NCBI GenBank assembly: GCA_018257865.1
Contig: JAEUBA010000035.1
Span: 186,001 to 250,000, forward strand
Direction of reading: 5' to 3'
Length of the DNA: 64,000 bases
Source of the DNA: Stereocaulon alpinum
Lineage: Eukaryota > Ascomycota > Lecanoromycetes > Lecanorales > Stereocaulaceae
Each line of letters begins with the position of its first letter. Position 1 is the stretch's first letter. Below are positions 59,260 to 64,000 of this stretch, one piece after another. The notes beneath the pieces are model-generated. The model did no database searches. It saw only the letters and a program-made list of their open reading frames with translations, and was not told the DNA's origin. The position numbers were made by a program, and so were the translations under genes.

Positions 59260-61962
59260 CTACGGCACGCTAGAAGTACTCAACCTTCCCGCCCCCGCCC
59301 CAGCCATAACAGGAGCGCCAGCATCACCCGAGTGCATGACCAACAAATTTTCCAAACCCGCATACAAAGAGTCCGTCCCACTAGATCGCCTCTGTTCGCT
59401 CACCCCCCCTCCAAATCCAACGCCCAAACCACGTTCCTCCGCTCTCCCAACACTAGCACTAGCATACCCCGCTCCAGCATCAAGAACGGCCAGGAAGGCT
59501 CGTTCAAGCATACAGTTCTTCCGCTCTATGGCCTCGATACGGGCTTCGAGGTCCGTTACTGCTTCAGCGATGTTCGTGCTGATTTGTACGTCATGTCCAG
59601 AGTCTCGTAGCGATGACCTAGTAGACTGGGTCTGGAAGGGCGCACCACTTAGTAAAGACGGAGAGAGAGGTGTAGGCACGCGGTTAGTAGCTGGCCGGGT
59701 ATTGGAAGGCGGCATTGAATGAGCAGATAAAGGAAGCTGAGACTTGCTCTTGTTTTCCAGAGCTTCGTCTGGGAAATGCAACGTAGGTGATAGCGTTTTC
59801 GACGGGAAAGGATGAAGGCCATTCGTCGTTTTGGATACAGAAGCCCGCGTGTAGTCTGCAGTACTCGCTTGCGACTTCTGAGAAGCCGCGCGTTGGAGTG
59901 CAACGGGCTCTTGCTCTGCAAGAACAACAATGGGCGACAGTCTCTGGGATAGCACGCTACTTTCACCCTGGACCGTCGCCGAAGTGTTCAGACTGCTGAG
60001 TTGAGAAGGATGCAGATGGACGGGATTCATGGTCGTGGCTTGAGCAGGCTTGTTGAAGCTTGGTGGACTTGGAAGTAGTACCGGTCCCTCATCCTTCACG
60101 ATTTCCTCTTCATGTTCGCTGCTAATTGCCGCCTTTTCCCCTGCCTTTGTCCTACCAACGTCGACGTCTTCAATCTCTGCTTTTTGGCTCTTCATTCTTG
60201 CCAAATCCCTGGCCTTCATTGCTTTGGCTTTCTCCGTTATGTGATCCATGTCATCTGCACTCAGACTTCCAGGCAAGCCCTCAGGCTTCGGAAGAGCAAC
60301 GGTTCGTCTCCTCTTTTTCTCCTGGACAGGCGAAGGATATAGTCTCTTGATTTCTTCTGTCTCGTTCGCTGGTCTTGTTGTGACTTGCTCAGTATCACCC
60401 ACTGCATTGATGCATACTGGCTCCTGTATCCTCTTAGGCGGACTAGGACTCTCACGAGCCATAGGCGTAAACCTATACCTTGCTGGACTCCTCTGCGGCA
60501 GCTTGGCCGGGCTCGTGGGGGAAGTGCGCTCTGGGCTCGCAGGCATTCTATAGCTCGATTCACTGAGTCGGGTTGGTGTCATTGGCGTCTGCCCTTCCGG
60601 CAGTGATGGTAGTGCTTTAGTTGGCGCTGGACCTGGCTGAGGTGGTGTGGAGGTGTACTGATTTATGGTTGCGGCGCCCCGGTTGTGGATCATGGTGGCG
60701 ATTTGGGCATCGGAGACGACAACGGAAGAGGTATTGGAGTGGAGGTCTTCTGCTAATGATTCAGCTGAGATAATGGAAGATGCTTTAGGAGGCGAGGCGG
60801 CTATCGGAGAGGGCTGTAGGCTTGAGATGGGCCTGTGAAGAATCGGAGTCGGCGGAGGCGCTTGCGGTTCCACACACGAATCTGGATTCATAATATCTGT
60901 GTTTGGGAAGGTTGAGACCTCAGAATCTAGGCTTTGACCATTGAAGGTTGGAAAAACTGGAATTTCGACAATGCTACTAGCTGCTGACTTCTGCTTGCTG
61001 ATTCTCTTGGCTGGACTTCTTGACCTAGCGCGAGCTGCTTTTGCTCGTTGGACTTGTGCAGGTGCATTGGGTGCGAAGTCACGAATAGTTGGTTGGCTTT
61101 CGGACTTCGGGATTGAAGTTCTTGATGCGCGCGGTGTTTTGGGTCTCTTATCGTCTCTCAGCAGGAGGTGCGGATACTCTTTTCGTGAGATTACAAAGGA
61201 TTCATGGGCATGGTGTACCGGCTGCAATGGCACGTCAATGAGCGGCTTTGGTATCTGGCTCATAGATGAGCCTGGTGGAAGATTCTCATTTGGACGTCCG
61301 TCAGCTTTGGTAGCCAGGCGCTCCAATGTAGGCTCCTGTAGATTAGCAGTCTGACAAGGTGACGGAGTGCCTGTAGGAATTGTGTCATCGCTGGCTTGTT
61401 GGACAGGAGCGCCGTCTGTAGGCCGTCTGAATCCAGTGACTTTCTTAAACGACGAGATGGTAGTACTGCTTACGTTGTCCGTCGCAGGCTCAATAGGCTT
61501 TCGAGCTCGTTTCCCAGTCGATGCTCCTCGGGTGACGTTGATTTGATACGTTGATGCATTCTTATTGACATCGTAAACCTGGTTGGTGACGATCTGTCCG
61601 TACTTCCCACCATAAGAAGTTCTCTGGGCTACAACAGGCAGCTTACGCTCCACTTGTGGTGACTGCATCTTGAACATCTTCTTTGATTGCCGGGATGACT
61701 TACGGTCCGAGTGCGAGCGAAACAATCCCTTGAGGAAATGTTTACTGGCGATAGGCTTGGTTGATGTATCCTCGACAGGGGCAGGATCTGGCTCGAGAAG
61801 GTATTGTCGAATTCGTCCGAAATTCCTTTCGTCTGAGAATTCTGCCCAACTTTCCAGCGCACTAAACCTCGTGAAGCCTCCAAGTCGTGGTGGGCGTTGT
61901 GACAGCTGTTTGAGGATGTCGCTCTTTTCGGCTCCTTTGACCGATACCACGCCACTCTCCAT
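59260..61962 (-). CDS. Large disordered protein, 900 residues, unknown function
   Basis: A single exon with ATG at 61962. I do not recognise it beyond a general likeness to disordered proteins of filamentous fungi. The N-terminal 60 residues are folded-looking (LGGFTRFSALESWAEF), followed by basic, Ser-rich sequence with several nuclear-localisation-like Arg/Lys clusters (RKSSRQSKK, KKRRRT), many SP and PP motifs suited to phosphorylation, and a short coiled-coil near residues 790-820 (VTDLEARIEAIERKNCMLE). The end is Gly/Ala-rich. It could be a polarity, septum or chromatin-associated scaffold, but nothing in the sequence decides this. The long uninterrupted frame makes the gene itself secure. 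Confidence 0.8.
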   Translation of the reverse strand: MESGVVSVKGAEKSDILKQLSQRPPRLGGFTRFSALESWAEFSDERNFGRIRQYLLEPDPAPVEDTSTKPIASKHFLKGLFRSHSDRKSSRQSKKMFKMQSPQVERKLPVVAQRTSYGGKYGQIVTNQVYDVNKNASTYQINVTRGASTGKRARKPIEPATDNVSSTTISSFKKVTGFRRPTDGAPVQQASDDTIPTGTPSPCQTANLQEPTLERLATKADGRPNENLPPGSSMSQIPKPLIDVPLQPVHHAHESFVISRKEYPHLLLRDDKRPKTPRASRTSIPKSESQPTIRDFAPNAPAQVQRAKAARARSRSPAKRISKQKSAASSIVEIPVFPTFNGQSLDSEVSTFPNTDIMNPDSCVEPQAPPPTPILHRPISSLQPSPIAASPPKASSIISAESLAEDLHSNTSSVVVSDAQIATMIHNRGAATINQYTSTPPQPGPAPTKALPSLPEGQTPMTPTRLSESSYRMPASPERTSPTSPAKLPQRSPARYRFTPMARESPSPPKRIQEPVCINAVGDTEQVTTRPANETEEIKRLYPSPVQEKKRRRTVALPKPEGLPGSLSADDMDHITEKAKAMKARDLARMKSQKAEIEDVDVGRTKAGEKAAISSEHEEEIVKDEGPVLLPSPPSFNKPAQATTMNPVHLHPSQLSSLNTSATVQGESSVLSQRLSPIVVLAEQEPVALQRAASQKSQASTADYTRASVSKTTNGLHPFPSKTLSPTLHFPDEALENKSKSQLPLSAHSMPPSNTRPATNRVPTPLSPSLLSGAPFQTQSTRSSLRDSGHDVQISTNIAEAVTDLEARIEAIERKNCMLERAFLAVLDAGAGYASASVGRAEERGLGVGFGGGVSEQRRSSGTDSLYAGLENLLVMHSGDAGAPVMAGAGAGRLSTSSVP

Positions 61963-62577
61963 GGCTTACAGACGGGCCAATCCACGATGGGAGAGATTCG
62001 AGGGGAATTTGTAACATTTGGGAACGGGTAGCTACATCGTCTGCAAGGGCTTTGTGCGATCAAGGGGGTTGCGATCTGCAATGGTGGACCTTGCATTTGA
62101 TACCTTGACAGCCACGAACCAGACAATAGGAAGGAGGTGTGAGGATGCATACAACTTAGCAAGGGGCCACTTACCCTTTTGGAAGAAACCTGTTATCCAT
62201 TGCCATGGGTGGAGACATTAAAGCGGAGCTTGACGCAGTAACTCCTTTTCGAGATTTTGCGAATGCTCACACTTATCGCAGATAAAGTATTTGGCACGCT
62301 TGCTGCGCAGGTATTCCAGGATATTGCAGCTTTTGGGAGCATTTGCTTCCAGATTGAGTGGCTGCTATCCACTCATTCGAGAAGGGTGCAGAGTCTTGGC
62401 GCTTGTGCTTTAACTTTGACGTACACAATGCTCGTTAGCAGTGGGTTTTGTGCACTTTATCCAGAGTACTGAGCGCCAATCGTAGGGCATCTCTGAACCT
62501 CTTAGTTAGAGCACTTTATCTTTGAGAAAACTTAGTTCCAATTGTGTGTCATAATGTTCAGCTCTAGATCTTATCGT
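61963..62577. other. Intergenic
   Basis: Upstream of the 900-residue gene and downstream of the dehydrogenase gene. Nothing supported inside. Confidence 0.4.
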
Positions 62578-63450
62578 TCATGGTGGTATTTCTTTTCCTT
62601 CCCAATCCCAGCACTTACCCCTACCCTCCAATCCGACAGAGTTTACAACCTTCACCAATTTTTCTGCAGCAAACTCTACACTAAACAGCTTCTCTTTCGG
62701 CGTGCTACCCCAGAAGTCCTCGCTCAAATCTGTCTTCACTGTCCCTGGGTGTAGAGCCACAGCCATCCCTTTATCATTGCACCTCTGCCGCAGATAAATG
62801 TCAACACTCTTCGCAATGGAGTTGACAGCTGCTTTTGAGGCTCGGTAGGAGTACCAGCCTCCCAGCTTATTATCGGAAATGCTGCCTACCCGTGCGGACA
62901 TTAGGGCAAGGACGGCGGAGGAGGGGAGGTTGTCGTGGGGTTCCAACTCTATGGACTTGCGGGGGAGGAAGGAGGAGAAGTGTTTGGACAACATAAGGGG
63001 TCCGAGAGCATTGATTTGGAAGGTCGAGAGCGCATTGTTGTATTCGATCTGCTGCGGGCTTTTCTCTGGATGGAGAATGCCGGGAATGCAAAAGGCAAGA
63101 CGGAGGTGGTGCATCGAGGTGGGGAAAAGCTGGGTGCATTGGGATGCTGCGTGGGTGATTGTATCTTCATCTGTGTAGAGAGGAGTTTAATCAGCTGGCT
63201 TGCGGAATGAGTGATTGATTGCTGTTGGGAGAGACGAGAGAGGGAGGGAGGTACTGGTCACATCGAGCTCTAGGACCTTCAGTCTCTGCTTGTCGACATC
63301 TAGGTTGTAAAGGATCTGGTCTTTTGTGCTATCCAGATCTTTTCTAGCTGTGGCTATTACAGGTGCATCCGTGGTCTTGAGGAGATGGCGAGCAAGCTGG
63401 AGGCCAATGCCTCGCGACGCGGGAGAGACGAGGAGCCATGGCTTGGACAT
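62578..63450 (-). CDS. Short-chain dehydrogenase/reductase
   Basis: NAD(P)H-dependent oxidoreductase of the classical SDR type; substrate unknown. Two exons: 63450-63255 and 63170-62578 (84-nt intron, phase 1), giving 262 residues, a normal length. The Rossmann nucleotide-binding loop at residues 9-16 is a variant, SPASRGIG, where TGxxxGIG is usual. LDVT lies at about 62-65 at the end of the third strand. The catalytic set is Ser162 (in SARVGSIS), Tyr174 and Lys178 in YSYRASK, with the family Asn in FQINALGPL. The form resembles the C-factor-like branch of SDRs. Its start is 393 bp from the start of the thioesterase gene on the other strand. Confidence 0.9.
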
Positions 63451-63842
63451 GGTTGTTGAAGGGTATCTTCAAAGGTTGGACATAGTGGTATCCAGAAACA
63501 GCCCAATGGCTGTTCTGGGGCAGACTCGCGCCATGGCACAGGCCAAGCCCTGTTCCCATTGTGTACTTTAATATAACTGCGGGTTGTCGCGTGGTTGTGG
63601 AAAAGTGACGTGCAAGATCGTCCAGATCGATCGTCGAAACTCAATCTCCAAAGCTCCTGCTACACTGTCAGCTCCACAACACTCTCGAGGAACCTTCGAC
63701 CGTACCCAGACATTTCTGAAGTCGCCGTGTACTTACACCATTCATGGAACTCGTATGAGTGTGGATATAAGATATCAACACATAATCAGATTTTGGGTGG
63801 AATTGAAGTCTCCAAGTTGCATTGATACCCCACAAAAACAAC
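63451..63842. promoter_or_regulatory. Divergent upstream region of the SDR and thioesterase genes
   Basis: A 392-bp stretch between opposite start codons, so both promoters should lie here. No defined motif seen. Confidence 0.5.
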
Positions 63843-64000
63843 ATGGCAGGACCAGCAGCTCTTGTTGTACCGGCCTTGAAGAAGCATACGGCTACAATCA
63901 TCTGGGCACATGGCCTTGGTGATAGGTGAGGAGATATCCGACCCCACGAGCTCTACCAATCTTCGAATGGGGGCTCGGCTAATCAATGGACAGTGGTGCA
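63843..64000 (+). CDS. Acyl-protein thioesterase 1, 3' truncated by window edge
   Basis: Serine hydrolase of the alpha/beta fold that removes palmitate from proteins. Only the first exons are in the window: 63843-63925, and an exon starting at 63994 after a 68-nt intron (GTGAGG donor, GGACAG acceptor). The visible sequence, ALVVPALKKHTATIIWAHGLG, joins across the intron to DSGA, the family signature HGLGDSG that forms the oxyanion-hole region. The catalytic Ser, Asp and His lie beyond the right edge. Confidence 0.85.

Noticed and set aside
59021..59722. 233-codon plus-strand frame
   Set aside because: Mostly antisense to the end of the 900-residue gene; Pro-rich with no family signal.

Overview
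The window is nuclear DNA of a filamentous ascomycete (Pezizomycotina; the MADS-box, WDR59-type and Sen1-type proteins would fit Dothideomycetes or a nearby class, but I cannot fix the class from the sequence alone). The reasons are many short introns (about 45-90 nt) with GTRNGT-like donors, CTAAC/CTGAC branch sites and YAG acceptors, compact housekeeping genes on both strands, and typical fungal families. I rebuilt the gene models by hand from splice sites and reading-frame continuity, and exon coordinates are given in each entry.

Left accessory part (1-13 kb): a hypothetical gene cut by the left edge, a 1.7 kb gap with inverted repeats that look like transposon relics, a major-facilitator sugar transporter, a gap with a decayed coding remnant and a tRNA-like gene, then a divergent pair of surface-protein genes. 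The pair is a 1,153-residue mucin-like, probably GPI-anchored protein made of Thr/Pro and Pro-rich repeats, and a single-pass aspartyl-protease-like protein that has lost one catalytic Asp.

Central housekeeping part (13-36.5 kb): the XPF-family repair nuclease RAD1, translation factor eIF1A, two unrecognised proteins, the RNA/DNA helicase SEN1, a Dnf-type phospholipid flippase, an unrecognised 712-residue protein that may be the SMC5/6 cofactor Nse6/SLF2, and V-ATPase subunit E.

Right part (36.5-64 kb): a SEC14-like gene with a single in-frame TAG, a NIPA-type magnesium transporter, the SRF-type MADS-box regulator MCM1, an F-box gene with a single in-frame TAA, ribosomal protein eL24, a large Cys-rich unknown protein, the Lys63 ubiquitin E2 UBC13, the SEA/GATOR2 subunit MTC5 (WDR59), a large disordered unknown, a short-chain dehydrogenase, and the first exons of acyl-protein thioesterase 1, cut by the right edge.

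No operon-like co-regulation is expected. Several divergent pairs (mucin/protease-like, DNF1/712-residue protein, UBC13/MTC5, SDR/APT1) share upstream regions. I found no CRISPR array, no secondary-metabolite cluster and no intact transposon. The best candidates for something new are the mucin/pseudoprotease pair, the zinc knuckles in SEN1, the two genes with single nonsense codons, and the tRNA-Asp-like gene with an unorthodox anticodon loop.
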